From Paraphysoderma sedebokerense (taxonomy: Eukaryota > Blastocladiomycota > Physodermatomycetes > Physodermatales > Physodermataceae): a DNA stretch of 64,000 nucleotides. A program made the translations under genes and the position numbers. Position 1 is the stretch's first letter. Each line of letters opens with the position of its first letter. Below, one piece after another: positions 12,586 to 24,257 of the stretch. Location: contig JAHLJZ010000014.1 in assembly GCA_025602915.1 (NCBI GenBank), positions 186,001 through 250,000 of the forward strand, written 5' to 3'. Under the pieces are notes generated by a model, which was not told the origin of the DNA, ran no database searches, and worked only from the letters and a program-made list of their open reading frames with translations.

Positions 12586-15500
12586 ATGGAGGCAGGTCCG
12601 TAGACTTTATTTTGTAAACTCTTGGCCTGGCAGGCCCGACACTTTCTAACCCGAACAACTGATATTCTCGATGATATACAGTCAGACTTGCTCTTGCTCC
12701 CGTCAGTGTTTTGGCACCCTTCCTAGGTCCCATGACCCAATTGGTTACTGTCATATGGGGAAACGCAGAAAATGTCAAATTCAACAGGATCCGCGCAAAA
12801 CGGTTGGCGGAACGAAGTCAGCAAGTTGTGGATTCCTTGTTTGCTATGTATAATCGAGTCGAAGGCAAAGATCAGATGAAAATATCAGACCATGTAATCA
12901 AGCAAGTGGGGAATTTGTTGAAGTATGCTATCAGGGTCTTTTTCATGATTTATTCTTGTGTTTGAAAAGTTGCCCAGGTTAATCTCGTTTCAATCGAAAT
13001 GGACTTACATTAATCTTTCCTTATCCTACATAAATTTACGTGCGTCAATTCTGAAATGTACATTATGTTAATGCGAAAAAATATTATCGGATTTTTTAGT
13101 TTGCTGAAAGAGATTGATACATTCCTGGAAAAGCTTGGTAACCAGGGTGTAGTGAAACGGTTAATCAGTAATCAAACGTATGTCTTCGCAATTTATTTTT
13201 GCTCTCTTTTTGTTCTTGCTAATTAGGTGGCATTACGATACATTTTTTTACGTAGTATTGAAGTACATCTGGAAACACTCTCGGCTTCGCTACTCTCAGC
13301 TTCGCAGACCCTTCAACTATCGATTTCTACTGATTCATTAGTATGGCAGCAACAGGATAAAGAAGATAAACAAAAAGATATGGTTGCTATCCAAGAGTAT
13401 CTTGATGCGTTGATGGGGAACAGTCAAAGGATTCTGGATACACTGGAGATTAAACAAAATCAGGTAAGTAAATGTATTGGACTAGCGAGGGATGTAGCTT
13501 GTGTGTTGAGTAGCGATCGGGTCGTCATGAACATTGTGGTGACCAGTTCATTGACGTCTCATTCTACCCCATTTATTACATCTCTGCTACTCAGATTATG
13601 GAAGCCATGGAAGGTCTTCAAAAAGCAATATCGCATTCTGTCTCAAGCTCAGTTGAGAAAAAACTCATGCAAACGGTTCTATCCAATCTCGGTCGAATTT
13701 CCAACGGAAATACCCCCAAAGTTCACCCTTGGACAATCACTTCTTGGGAAATTGAAATTGGTGAGCCAATCGCCCAAGGAGGTTACGGAGAAGTCTGTAT
13801 CGGTACTTGGATGGGGCATACAAAGGTTGCGGTGAAACGATTGTTAAGCCGATTGGATACTGAAAAGTCAACCAAAGAGTTTATAAAGGAAGTTGAAATA
13901 TGGCATCGGCTAAAGCATCCTTATATATTGCAGTTATTTGGGTAATTTAGAGCTTCTCCCGCGTGTTCTTATCTCGATATTTGTACTGTTCTGACGTCTT
14001 CACACGAAAATTAACATAGGGCATGCTCAACTGCGGATAAGCCGTTCATGGTTTGCCCATTTATGTCCAACGGACATATGCTGCAATACCTTGAAAAGCA
14101 TCCATCCGAAGGAACACGATTGTTGTACGAAACGAGTCAAGGGATGCAATACCTACATAACACCAGTACGTGACATTTCTTATGTTCTTTCAAACTGTTT
14201 AACTATGTCTGCTCACATTCTTGTTGCTTTGAATATGAAGATATAATTCACGGTGATCTCAAAGCTGTCAATATTCTCGTCGATGACTCCGGGCACGCCA
14301 AAATAACTGATTTCGGGTTTGCAGTGGTAAAAGCGACGCATTATTCTAAATCCTCCTCGTCAAAAGTTGTTGCAGGAACATTGCGATGGAGTGCCCCTGA
14401 ATGTTTGAAAGGGGATAAACCAAGTTTCCAAAGTGACGTTTATGCATTCGGCATCACTGCATTCGAAGTTGGAAGTGGAGGCAGCATTCCATTTGATCAT
14501 TTGGCTGATGCCGGTTTTAGAGAGGTCTGTTAAATATCTAGTCACTTTCGACTTAGTTCTTTTCAATCAAAACTGACACTCATCGTTGCGCAGCTCATTC
14601 TGGAAGGGACACGTCCAAAGAGGCCGGAAGAATGCTCTCTTGGTCTGTATCAATTAATGGAACGATGCTGGGCACCGAAACCGGACGACAGACCTACTTT
14701 CGATAGCGTTTCGACTAGTTTGAAATTATTACTCCAGATGGAAATAAGTAATGCGACTATGAACGCCGAAGTTGAAGGCCTCAAAAAGTTACACATCAGT
14801 GATGGTGAAAGCTCGCGTGGTAATATATTCTTTAACCATTCTATCAGCAATAAAGTAACTAAAACCCAATCTATGTCATTTTGGTGATACCAAACTCTGT
14901 AGGAGATTCAGCTTCGGGGCGATCCGTGAATTCGACTGAAAATCAAATTAACCTGGTAGACCAAATTCAAATACCGCAACAGCAGACAATTCCGGTTGCA
15001 CCCCCGCGATCTTCGTCTACTCGGTATATGTCTGCCCCAATTCAGAATACTGTTGAGAGCAAGCAACTCCCGCATATTCCGATTGTCGCCTCAACTTCTG
15101 TTCCTAACTCTGTGCCGGAGAGAAAAAGTTCAATTAACAGAATTCAAAAAGCTTACACAAACACAGCCCCTTCGCTTCTGGGTGCAGTCGCGCCGTCGCC
15201 CAGCGTCCCTGTTTGCGCAAACGGCCAACCGAAAAGTGGCGATTCCGGTTATCAGTCTCACTTAAATATGTCTTTACCAAGCACACATTTCAATTCCGCA
15301 TCCACTATTAACTTACACAATAGTGCAGCCTACTCTCCTGCACCCAACGCTGGTCAATCTCTACCCAACGGAAATCATAATCCATATTCTTACCCTCAAT
15401 CGCAGCATATCCCAAATCAGTACTACAATTCACAAGTATCTGCACATAATCATCCTCAGCTATCTTACACATCGTCTGTATCTCCGTATAGCTCAACCTC

Positions 15501-16508
15501 AAATGTCAATCCATCAAACCCTTTCGATCCTGCCTTAATCCCCGAATATACTCGGCTATTTGAATCGTCTGACCCTAAAATTGCAAGTGTGTACGCCAAT
15601 AAATTAGGTGAAATATACTTCTACATCGCAGATTATTCGGCGGCCTACAATTGGTTTGTCAAAAGTGTAGAAAAAGCAAGTACCAAGGGAACACCAGGGG
15701 CTGAGGCCGGGGATGCGATGTTACATTTGGTAAGTGTTTTCCTGCGAGTAATTGCTTGATCAGATTGTCTGCTGCTGAGATATGCTAACGTACATGGGAT
15801 TCAAGGGAGAATGTTTCTATTATGGTTATGGAACGTCTAAGAACATTCCCGAGTCAGTGAAATGGTTTAGGCACTCTGCCGATTTGGGTAATCCGTTAGC
15901 CCAGAACTACTTAGGACATTGTTACTATAAAGGTACTGTCATTTAATCGTTGCTCTTGCCATTCTGGTTCATCGCATCGTTGACTTTTGACTAACATCGG
16001 ACATTCCTATATTCCTCACTTCGCCTAAATGACGACTATTTGAATTGGTGCAGGTATATCCGTTTCCGTTGACCTCAAGCAAGCGCACAAATATATCAAA
16101 AAAGCTGTGGATCAAAGGCTCGCAACCGCGGAATACAATCTGGCCCTTCTCCATTTACGAGGTGAAGGGGTTAAGCCAGATTATCCCAAAGCCTTTGCTC
16201 TGCTGCTGAAGTCTTCATCATCATTGGATTTATCATTATATTATCTTGGTTGGATGTATTACCAAACCAATTTGAAGGGCGTCACTTCGGATAGGACCAA
16301 GGCAATTGAATGTTGGATCACTAGTGTCGATAGAGATAACTGTTTATGGAGTTGTGTTAGTCTGTATTTACATTATGAGAAGATTGGAATGATGGATGAA
16401 GCGAAACGTTGGAGAGAGAGAGCTGATATTCTGGGCAGCTTGAATGGTAATCAGGGTGAGGAGAGATTTGGTATTAACATTGTGACGGGATTGTCGTTGA
16501 CGACGTAG
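12586..16508 (+). CDS. MLKL-like TKL kinase with Sel1 repeats, copy 1
   Basis: Eleven exons give 982 residues: 12586-12595, 12682-12922, 13100-13177, 13256-13463, 13595-13941, 14020-14165, 14241-14524, 14594-14819, 14903-15729, 15806-15932 and 16054-16508. Residues 1-200 form a helical region with a hydrophobic first helix, NAENVKFNRIRAKRLAER and then LLKEIDTFLEKL, resembling the four-helix MLKL/HeLo-type N-terminal domain. A tyrosine-kinase-like domain covers about 230-490: glycine loop IAQGGYGEV, VAVK (Lys about 260), HGDLKAVN, DFG and GTLRWSAPE, so catalysis looks intact. A disordered Ser/Pro linker (490-710) holds GDSGYQS. At least four Sel1-like repeats finish the protein. The 10-base first exon is inferred because copy 2 shows the same ATG...GCAG pattern. 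The function in this organism is unknown. Confidence 0.88.
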
Positions 16509-17134
16509 AGCGTTATAAGATAAAAGAACCAAACATATTGAGATGATGTAACTCATGTATTAGTCTGCAAGTGTATTATAAGTTTTAAAATATGATCATA
16601 CTGCTTATTCCGTAATGTATTTACAAGAAGTTGCAGGACATGACTTGAGTTTGTATTCTGCAACCCTTCTAAACAACACTTCATTCATCTGGACTTCCAA
16701 GTCTCATCTGTTCTATGAGCAGTCAGTCAATACGACTATGCTTCGATGGCAGTTTAAAACTAATCTCATGGATGTCTACAGAAATTGATGGAGTCTTAAC
16801 GCAGTTGTTGAAATCGTATTTGAAACGCGTGTGTTAATCCACTTAGTTTCCGTGTATCATGACCGGTAAATTGCTGATATTTGCATTGTGAAGTCTCACC
16901 ACTTGAAACATACGTGTCGAATCAATCCCACTTTTAAACAGGAACTCCGGTTACTACTTTCTAATATATTCATCTGAAACTAATCTGTTAGAGAAATTCA
17001 TTCAGACAATAAAAATTGTCGGGTAACCAGGATGAGTTCCCTTTGTTACTGGGTTTTTTATTTTGCCGATCATCTTATAAATAGCGGCTCCTTTTCGTGA
17101 TTGCTTTACAACATTTAAAGCTTGTATCTACAAA
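16509..17134. other. intergenic, promoter side of duplicated unit 1
   Basis: The first 200 bases are the 3' flank of the kinase gene. From about 16710 the sequence matches the stretch starting near 18690, which marks the left arm of a segmental duplication and holds the promoter of secreted protein A. Confidence 0.6.
17076..17083 (+). promoter_or_regulatory. TATA-like box of secreted gene A
   Basis: TATAAATA lies 52 bases before the ATG and is kept at the matching place in the duplicate, in an otherwise drifting flank. Confidence 0.6.
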
Positions 17135-17902
17135 ATGAAATTCACTCTCTCCGGAGTCTCCGTTTTTATATTTGTTCTTGTTCTTTGTGCAGCAGAGGGA
17201 CTGCGCCCTGTTAGTCCCCCTGTCGCGAAAGCCGCAGGTATCAAATTTAATTTATTGTTATATCAACTAATCTCTTAGTTCTAACGTTTTATTTCATTAG
17301 GAGTGGTTATAGGTGCCACTGCTGTCAGTAGCGCATTTTCGCTAGGAGCTCCTGGAGTATTTCGTATGTATCTGCTTAAATCATGTCGGTCTTTCGCCTC
17401 GACTGTGTTATTCTGATAATTATGATTACTATCAGGGCAAGTCCATGGACAAATCGAATTTATGGTTCCAAATTCTAACCTTCGGTGGAAATGCGGCCAA
17501 AAAGCCAAGATAAAAATGAACGCTTATGCGATAGGTAATTTTTGGGGGATTACAAACTCTAAATTAACATTATATGATGCCGAATACAACAAGGTGTCAA
17601 CTATCATGCAACAAAAACTCAAGAACTGGTTAAAAGTCGAAAGGACACTAAAAATCGGTCGTGCTCGTCATGGCTATGGCGAATACGTATGGAAAGTTCC
17701 AAGTAACATTACTACCGGAATGTACACCATTGAATTTGAATCATACAATGCTCTTGATATACATGCAAGTAGAATCAAAGGGAGATCCGAAAGATTTGTT
17801 ATCAAATGTGAAAAGCGTCAGAAAACCGTAAGCGAAGTACAAAATGAAAGCGAAAACCATTTGTTGGCTGAAAAATTTACTAATGAGGATGAAGAGCCTT
17901 AG
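17135..17902 (+). CDS. small secreted protein A, Kre9/Knh1-like fold
   Basis: Three exons, 17135-17237, 17301-17363 and 17436-17902, give a protein of about 210 residues. It starts with a signal peptide (hydrophobic VFIFVLVLCAAEG) and a short Ala/Gly-rich middle exon (VSSAFSLGAPGVF). The body has the pattern of the yeast Kre9/Knh1 and Ser/Thr-rich GPI-protein N-terminal domain: PNSNLRWKCGQKAKI, a middle strand set, YGEYVWKVPSNITTGMYTIE, then ERFVIKC. In fungi such proteins sit at the cell wall and are linked to beta-1,6-glucan or are simply secreted. There is no C-terminal GPI signal here; the tail is acidic. The two cysteines could pair. Family assignment is by pattern only. Confidence 0.8.
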
Positions 17903-18689
17903 TTTCGTAGTTGATCATGTCGACGCCTTCAGACGTCTTCTTCGCTGAGACTTGAAGGAGATTAATCTGAAATAGTTTATCGGAATTTAGGTTCAGCGAT
18001 CATAGAACAGTCTACCATGTATCAGAAAAAGAAATTATACTTAACTTATTTAATTGTCATTTGCCTAAAAAGGAATATCGATCAACTTATCTAAGATCTC
18101 AAAGTTCCGCGTACTTCTTATTTATTAATTAATTTTTGGTTTACTTAAGAGATACTTTGTATTTATCAGATAGAAGATATCTACAATATCAATGTTAATA
18201 AATTTTTAAACCATTTTTCATTTTTTAATTTTTAATAGTATATCAGAGATATATTATAACGATCGTCATTAATGAGGATCGTAACGATCTTTGAATCAAA
18301 TTGAATCCATAATACTAATGATAAAATAAAATTTCCTACGGCTACTAATCTGCAGTGGGTGCTATCACAGCTTTATTTGCAGCTACATAATCTCCAAATT
18401 GTTCTAAGGCTCTATTAATACCGCTGTGGTTCATGAAATCTCTTGTCCCAGCGCGTTTTATCATTCGCCGAGCCATGGAACTGAAAGCAACCATTTTCGT
18501 TGATGAAATTATCCATTTTTGCAAACTTCTTCAAATTCAAATACTGAGTCTATGGATATTTGCATAAAGTTTATATTGCCCATTCTAAAATATATTTATA
18601 AGAGTCTGCACGATATAATTTGTCTTGGAATTTCGCTACCCCTTTAGACAATACTTCATGCATTCCAAAAATTAAGTGTCTACATGCAT
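17903..18689. other. AT-rich spacer between secreted genes A and B
   Basis: The sequence is strongly AT-rich, notably 18120-18260. It contains the 3' flank shared with gene B near 18420-18495. No gene is visible. Confidence 0.55.
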
Positions 18690-19052
18690 CGGACAGGAGT
18701 CAGTCCTCACGATCATGATTCGATGGCGATTTTGAAACCAAACATACGGATGGCATAAATTGATTGAACCATAATGTAGTTGCTAAAAAACCATACTGAA
18801 ACGCGTTTAGGGAGTTCATCATTACTCCGTGTATCAATGGCCAGTAAATTGACCTGAAATTCGCATTGTGATGTGACGCCACTTGAAACATACGTATCGA
18901 ATCGATATTACTGGAATCACGAACACTGGTTACTATTTCGGATTATTTCATCTGAAACTAATTGTCAGAAGAAAATCATTCACACAATAAAAATTGCGGT
19001 GCACTCGGTTGGACTTCCATTCGTAAGGGGGTTTTCGTTTTGGCGATCATTT

Positions 19053-19059
19053 TATAAAT
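19053..19059 (+). promoter_or_regulatory. TATA-like box of secreted gene B
   Basis: TATAAAT followed by GGCGGCTCC, aligned with the box before gene A; it lies about 63 bases before the ATG. Confidence 0.6.
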
Positions 19060-19121
19060 GGCGGCTCCCTTCGAGGTCGGTTCTGGTCGGGTTTACAACA
19101 CTTTTAGCTTAAATTTACAGA

Positions 19122-19872
19122 ATGAAATCTACTCTCTTCGTACTCTGCGTTTTTATATTGGTTCTTGCTCTTTGTGCAGTAGAGGGAAGACGCTTTGCTG
19201 GTGCCCCCGTCGCGGCCGCCGCAGGTAACTAGTTTACAATATTGTTGTATCAACTACTTTCTCGTCCTAACGTTTCATTGCTTAGGTTTGGGTGTAGGTG
19301 CCGCCTCCGTCAGTAGCGCATTTTCCCTAGGACCTGCTGGAGTATTTCGTATGTATCTGTTTATATCATATTGGCATTCCACGTCGACTTGGTTATTCTG
19401 ATAATTATGATTACTATTAGGACAAGTGCATGGACAAATCGAATTTATGGTTCCAAATTCTGGCCTCCAGTGGACATGTGGCCAAAAAGCCAAGATAAAA
19501 ATGAACGCTTATGCGATAGGTAGTTTTTGGGGGATTACAAACTCTAAATTAACATTATATGATGCCGAATACAACAAGGTGTCAACTATCATGCAACAAA
19601 AACTCAAGAACTGGTTAAAAGTCGAAAGGACACTAAAAATCGGTCGTGCTCGTCATGGCTATGGCGAATACGTATGGAAAGTTCCAAGTAACATTACTAC
19701 CGGAATGTACACCATTGAATTTGAATCACACAATGCTCTTGATATGCACGCAAGTAGAATTAAAGGGAGATCCGAAAGATTTGTTATCAAATGTGGAAAA
19801 CCTCAGGAAACCGTAAGCGAAATACAAAATGAAAGCGATAACCAGCTGTTGGCTGAAATTTCTGCTCAATGA
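19122..19872 (+). CDS. small secreted protein B, Kre9/Knh1-like fold
   Basis: Paralogue of gene A with the same exon plan: 19122-19224, 19286-19348 and 19421-19872. The signal peptide (VFILVLALCAVEG) and exon 2 (VSSAFSLGPAGVF) differ from A at many positions. Exon 3 is almost unchanged at DNA level over about 300 bases, with runs of more than 200 identical bases. The core keeps GLQWTCGQKAKI, YGEYVWKVPSN and ERFVIKC. The tail is shorter than in A and ends AEISAQ. Secretion to the wall or outside is inferred from the signal peptide and fold pattern. Confidence 0.8.
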
Positions 19873-20246
19873 GGGTAAAATCACTTGTTGATTATGTCGA
19901 AGCGTTTTTAAGTCTTGTTCGCTAAAGGAGTGAAGTAAATCTTTGGAGCTCTGGTGTAGAGATAATAGAACAGTTTACTATGTAACCGAAAAATAAGTTA
20001 TTCTTGCTTCCTTACTTTTTCATGCACCTGAAAAGGAATAGGGTCAACATTTTAGATGTCAAACCTGCACGTCAGGAGAGTTTCCACAATTTGTTGAGGT
20101 ACTGTTCATTCCCGCTGTATGGTTTGTGGAACGCGTCTCTCGTCATTTTTAGTTTCACAGAGCCGTGGAACTGAAACAACCGATTTTAGCAATCCTTTTT
20201 TATTTAAATACATAGAACTACAGTCAGACTGTATTGGCTGGGAATC

Positions 20247-21415
20247 ATGAAGATAACCGTAAAACTTACATTCATTTTTCTTATAAAATGTGCGGGCATC
20301 ATAGGTTATGCACTAGGCATGAACGATGGCCGATCGGCGGACGGCAACAATTACGGTGGTACGGACTTTATTGCTAAACGAAACGAAAAGCGAATATTGA
20401 ATACCTTTCTGCTGTACCCTAAATAGAGTCTCGGATTCAGGTAATCACACCAGAGCAGAAAAGGGGTGCCTGCAGATTTGGACGTACGAAGAGCACAAAC
20501 GACCGTATCGGAGGTCATAACCTTAACTGCGATTATACTCTGATAGGCTGGTACGTTGACGTCTTGGATGAGCTGTCAGTAACATGTGATAGTAACCGGT
20601 TATGCTTCAAAGGCATGCTACAAGCGTTGTTCACAAAGAATCTATCGAGTCGGGGATTCGAACAATAGAAATGTACAATACGTATTCCCGGCGGTTAGGC
20701 CCTGGAGTCTACGTGTAAGCATTTCTGCCCTTGATGGTTAGCTTTCTGTCTCGTAATAATGACTGTCCTTTATAAATAGATCAGATTCGGCTTCCCACGC
20801 TGTCAAGGCTTATGGCACGCCCCCAAATTTGCTTTGCGAAATCTACGCCCCTACGGAAATCTTTCATAAAGCATGGACCAAAATCTACATTCCTCCAGAT
20901 GTCACGATCGTAAAACAGTACAATACTGATGAGGACGACATACGACGGTCTATTGACAATCCTCAACCGATTTATCTGAAACAGTCTCATAATGCACCAT
21001 TACAATTTGAGGAAGCAAACATCCGCGTTTATGTCAAGACGCTAGCATTATTAGGGAAAATTCCAACTCTCGATAAAGATCCTCATCCTTTGCTTTTATG
21101 CGAGCTTGAGTATAATGTCTTTTCGGCGTGCGTATAATTCTTCTGTTTGATGCAAAGAATTGAGTCGGGTAAGACTATGTTGTTCACTGATCCATATTCA
21201 ATTGTAGCATGCAAATGGTTATTCCACCGGAAAAGTTTAATTACTTACGAGCCGAGTGCGAATCAGCAGGCGAGGAAGATGATTTAAAAAAACTACACAT
21301 GAACTGGTTAGGTTCAATGTCGGAGAAAGAAGAAAACGGAAAATTGTTAGTGTATAATTCTGATGAACCGTTGGAGCAAATTGACAACGAATATGTCCAG
21401 CATGATGTCCTCTAA
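20247..21415 (+). CDS. secreted protein C, unrecognised family
   Basis: Five exons that mirror gene D: 20247-20358, 20427-20550, 20613-20714, 20780-21127 and 21208-21415, giving 297 residues. A signal peptide is likely (VKLTFIFLIKCAGIIGYALG). I do not recognise the family. Shared with D are CRF, a Cys before TLIGW, HKESIES with a following RRLGPGVYVSDSA, LLCEIYAPTEIF, WTKIYIP, VYVKTL and MVIPPEKFNYLRAEC. At least four cysteines are common to both proteins, which suggests disulfides in a secreted fold. The exon structure was set by matching phase and sequence between C and D. No membrane segment follows the signal. Confidence 0.72.
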
Positions 21416-21868
21416 CGCCTAACGAATATATTATACTTTTAACTAAAGTCATAAACTTTTTTATTCACTACTTACTTCATAATGCTCCTACATTATAGCT
21501 TACGTTATATATTGTTAAAAGACATATCAAGGCACCTGTAGAACCAATAAGTTTCCATTCTTGTCCCTTGTTCGTTCATTGCTGTAGGGGATGGCGTACA
21601 GAATTTTGGCTATCATATTTTATACAAACCAATTGTAAGATCCTTGTGCTTCTGTTTTGTTCTGGGCAAATACGTAGCAAATTATTGTTCTATTCTGCTG
21701 CGCAATCTGAATCGTGGAACAGCATCGGCCATAGGAACATATAATGTCGCGACTCATCGATCAGATCCTTTATATAGTGAAACGACATTGAAACATCTTT
21801 TTTGTTTATTATGCCTTCAAAATCTCGCCAATTTTGCAAAAAAAAAAAAATATTCAGGTGTTAATCTA
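21416..21868. other. intergenic between secreted genes C and D
   Basis: AT-rich. TTTATATAG near 21770-21778 lies about 95 bases before gene D and could be its TATA box. A run of A at about 21838-21850 sits just before the start. An open frame upstream of the ATG has no family support. Confidence 0.45.
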
Positions 21869-23015
21869 ATGATGATTACTTATAAGCTTATTCTTATTAT
21901 TTATGGGGTCTGTATATCTCTCCTGCCAAATTTCGCCGAAGGCGGGTTAATCAAGACGTCTGGCAGTGCTTCCCAATCGGAAGGAGTGTCCGAAAGTAAG
22001 AACTTATTCTGGTTTATCAACCGTAGATTTTTTGTATCTGACAGTTATTCATTGCGATTAAGATGCATCGATAAAACCTCTACCGGATGAACAAAAGGAA
22101 ATATGTCGTTTTCCACTATTGAAGCACGGGGAAACCGGAGAAGACGGATCAGGATGCGGTTACTCGCTAATTGGATGGTATGATAACTGATTAGGCGTTA
22201 TTAATGAATTTATCTGATTAATGGTAATACATAGGCATGCAAGTGACTCGAAAGCGAAAGAATCAATCGAGAAAGGCATTGATGTCCCGCTCGACTTCAC
22301 TTACCCTCGTAGGCTAGGCTTCGGTTTTTATGTGTAAAGTCGCTTTTAGATATGTTATTGCAGTTTTTGTGACTCTTAACTAATTCTGTTTTATACTTGC
22401 AGATCCGACAGCGCAGTTGACGTCACTAGATCTTATGCTTCTCTTGAAGATCCCCTTCTATGCGCTATATATGCCCCAACAGAGCTATTTCAGCAATGGA
22501 CGAAAATTTATGTTCCGTTGAAATATTTTGTTACCCCGAAAGAGTCATTTAAAACTGGGTCGAGCCCTCCGATTGCATCCTCAACATTCAGTCAACGTAA
22601 AGAGAGTGTCCCCTTACATTTCCATTCCGACAATTTGAAAGGTTACGTGAAAATCCTAAGGCACTTGAAAAGCATTCCGGGCAGCCCTGAAAAAGTAGAT
22701 TCGAATTTAATCTACCTAAGTCAGTTCGATGCAGTCAGAATTACTTCGTTGGTTACCTTTCATATTTTATTTGACTTTATTTACACGACTAACATTTGTA
22801 CGTTTATTGTTGGCAGTTTCCAAATGGTCATTCCAACGGACAAGTTTAAATATCTAAAAGCTGATTGCTCTCCAGCTTATGAAATTGAAGACCTGGAAGG
22901 CCTCAATTTAAATTGGCGAAGTAAGATTTCGCTTGGTATTTGGGATGTGCATAATATTAAAAAACCAGTAATAGAAGTGGATAAAAGCATCAGCAAGTTA
23001 GCAATAAACAATTGA
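21869..23015 (+). CDS. secreted protein D, paralogue of C
   Basis: Exons 21869-21995, 22063-22177, 22235-22333, 22403-22747 and 22817-23015 give about 294 residues. The signal peptide is YKLILIIYGVCISLLPNFAEG. It aligns with C through EICRF, GCGYSLIGW, KESIEKGI, RRLGFGFYVSDSA, LLCAIYAPTELF, WTKIYVP, YVKILRHL and MVIPTDKFKYLKADC. The last intron (22748-22816, 69 bases) is a multiple of three and free of stops, so a 317-residue form would result if it is kept. Its boundaries have the same phase as the matching intron in C. Function is unknown; the cysteines and divergence between copies would suit an extracellular protein. Confidence 0.72.
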
Positions 23016-23378
23016 TCAATCGATCAGTTCTGAATGTTGTGCATAAAGTCCTCATTGCTAGTCATGTTTCTCGTGTTAAAATGCAGACAATTGATTTTCA
23101 AGGATTTGGTGACCCAGACGATGAGAGTTTCCCCTAAGGATCGCTGATTTAACAAGTCGTTTCAAAATGACCAACTGCTCTTCTCAAAAATTCTCAGCCA
23201 GGCGCTGCCCTTACTTCATTCCCCATCACAGACCGACATGTCATCGGTAGTCAATGCGAGATTTTGGACTTACAGTTTTTGCATATTTCTGCCTTGAATA
23301 TTGGTTATAACAGGTATTGAATCAGATTTCGGTTATGCGCAAACTTTATTGAACAACAAGTAAAATGACAATGTTGAA
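23016..23378. other. intergenic between gene D and a retroelement remnant
   Basis: No gene seen. I found no recognisable long terminal repeat here. Confidence 0.45.
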
Positions 23379-24257
23379 TTAATAAATAGCTAATTTAAAT
23401 TGTGATTCCAATTTCACATTATTCTGCGTAAAGTCTTTTGTTATGCGGTCAAATTTTATCAATTTTCCCTTTCGTTTGTTGAAAAATTTACTACCTTTGC
23501 TTCTTAATCTGTCTCTGTACCAGCAGTCCCTAGATTGGTGACTAGGCTTGTCACAGAAACGACACCGTTCACATTCCTTCGCCGTGTGACCGATCCTATC
23601 GCAAAGTTGATATGTTGAAATTGAGTTGACTCCAGCCAAAACCAATTGGTGAACCTTATCCTGGCCTTCGAGAATTTCAAGCTCTGCATAGAGGTCAATA
23701 TATTTAGTGAATTGCATGGCAAATTCACTGACCCTATGGCCAAAGTGACGAGGTAATGAATATATTGTTTTCGTAATAAGTTCTTCATCCGTGATTAGGT
23801 GATCTTCACCACAGGCCTTTAATTGTCCTTTGAGTGATTGGAGTTGGCAATCGTATTCTCTGACGTTTGGATAATCGCAATATCGGAGCTGGTTCCATTC
23901 ATGTCGTACTTGAGGTAGTCTCGCTGTTCTAATAATTCGACATCTATTTTGAACAATTTGCCAAACCGTCGCCGGATTCTTTTCATGCCCATAGTAATGT
24001 TCGAAACCTTCGGGTAGATGTCGGGTTATTATTGTGAATGCGATTGCCGATTGTCTCAAACTTTTTTTATACGCTTGTCGCTCTTCAACCGTACCGGTAG
24101 CGGATGGTGGATTTAAACTGAACATCACGCCAATGGTGAGGTCGACATTGTGAGCTATGAGTTCAGCTAAGCATTGCTGGGACCAGGACTCGTAATTGGA
24201 AAAATCCTCCTTCAACGTAGGGAATGATAGCTTGTTGTACTTCGTGTTGAATGACAT
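23379..24257 (-). mobile_element. Ty1/copia gag-like remnant
   Basis: This region encodes a 292-residue product of the copia gag type (UBN2-like): a start typical of the family (FPTLKEDFSNYESWSQQ), the central helical gag region, and zinc-knuckle-like Cys/His clusters near the C-terminus. I see no protease, integrase or reverse transcriptase on either side and no terminal repeats, so the element is incomplete. The gag part alone still looks open. Age cannot be judged without relatives. A host gene derived from a copia gag is the alternative. Confidence 0.8.

Larger units (their letters stand above)
16710..18495 (+). repeat. segmental duplication, unit 1
   Basis: Unit 1 carries a promoter, secreted gene A and its 3' flank. 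Matching landmarks in unit 2 are a CGATGGC block (16745 versus 18722), a CGTGTATCA block, CCACTTGAAACATACGT, TTCATCTGAAACTAAT and AATAAAAATTG. A TATA-like TATAAAT precedes each gene. Downstream of each gene lies a block ending GAGCCATGGAACTGAAA in unit 1 and GAGCCGTGGAACTGAAA in unit 2. Flanks have diverged by substitutions and indels while the last exon is nearly identical. Confidence 0.8.
18690..20190 (+). repeat. segmental duplication, unit 2
   Basis: Second copy of the unit described for 16710-18495, carrying secreted gene B. The order promoter, three exons, 3' block is the same. It is about 300 bases shorter because part of the AT-rich 3' spacer is missing. Confidence 0.8.

Noticed and set aside
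17281-17508. Antisense ORF over secreted gene A, repeated antisense to gene B
   Set aside because: It is conserved only because the sense exon is duplicated; it spans the introns of the sense gene.
21644-21868. Extension of secreted gene D upstream of its signal peptide
   Set aside because: The in-frame extension lacks similarity to gene C and would bury the signal peptide.
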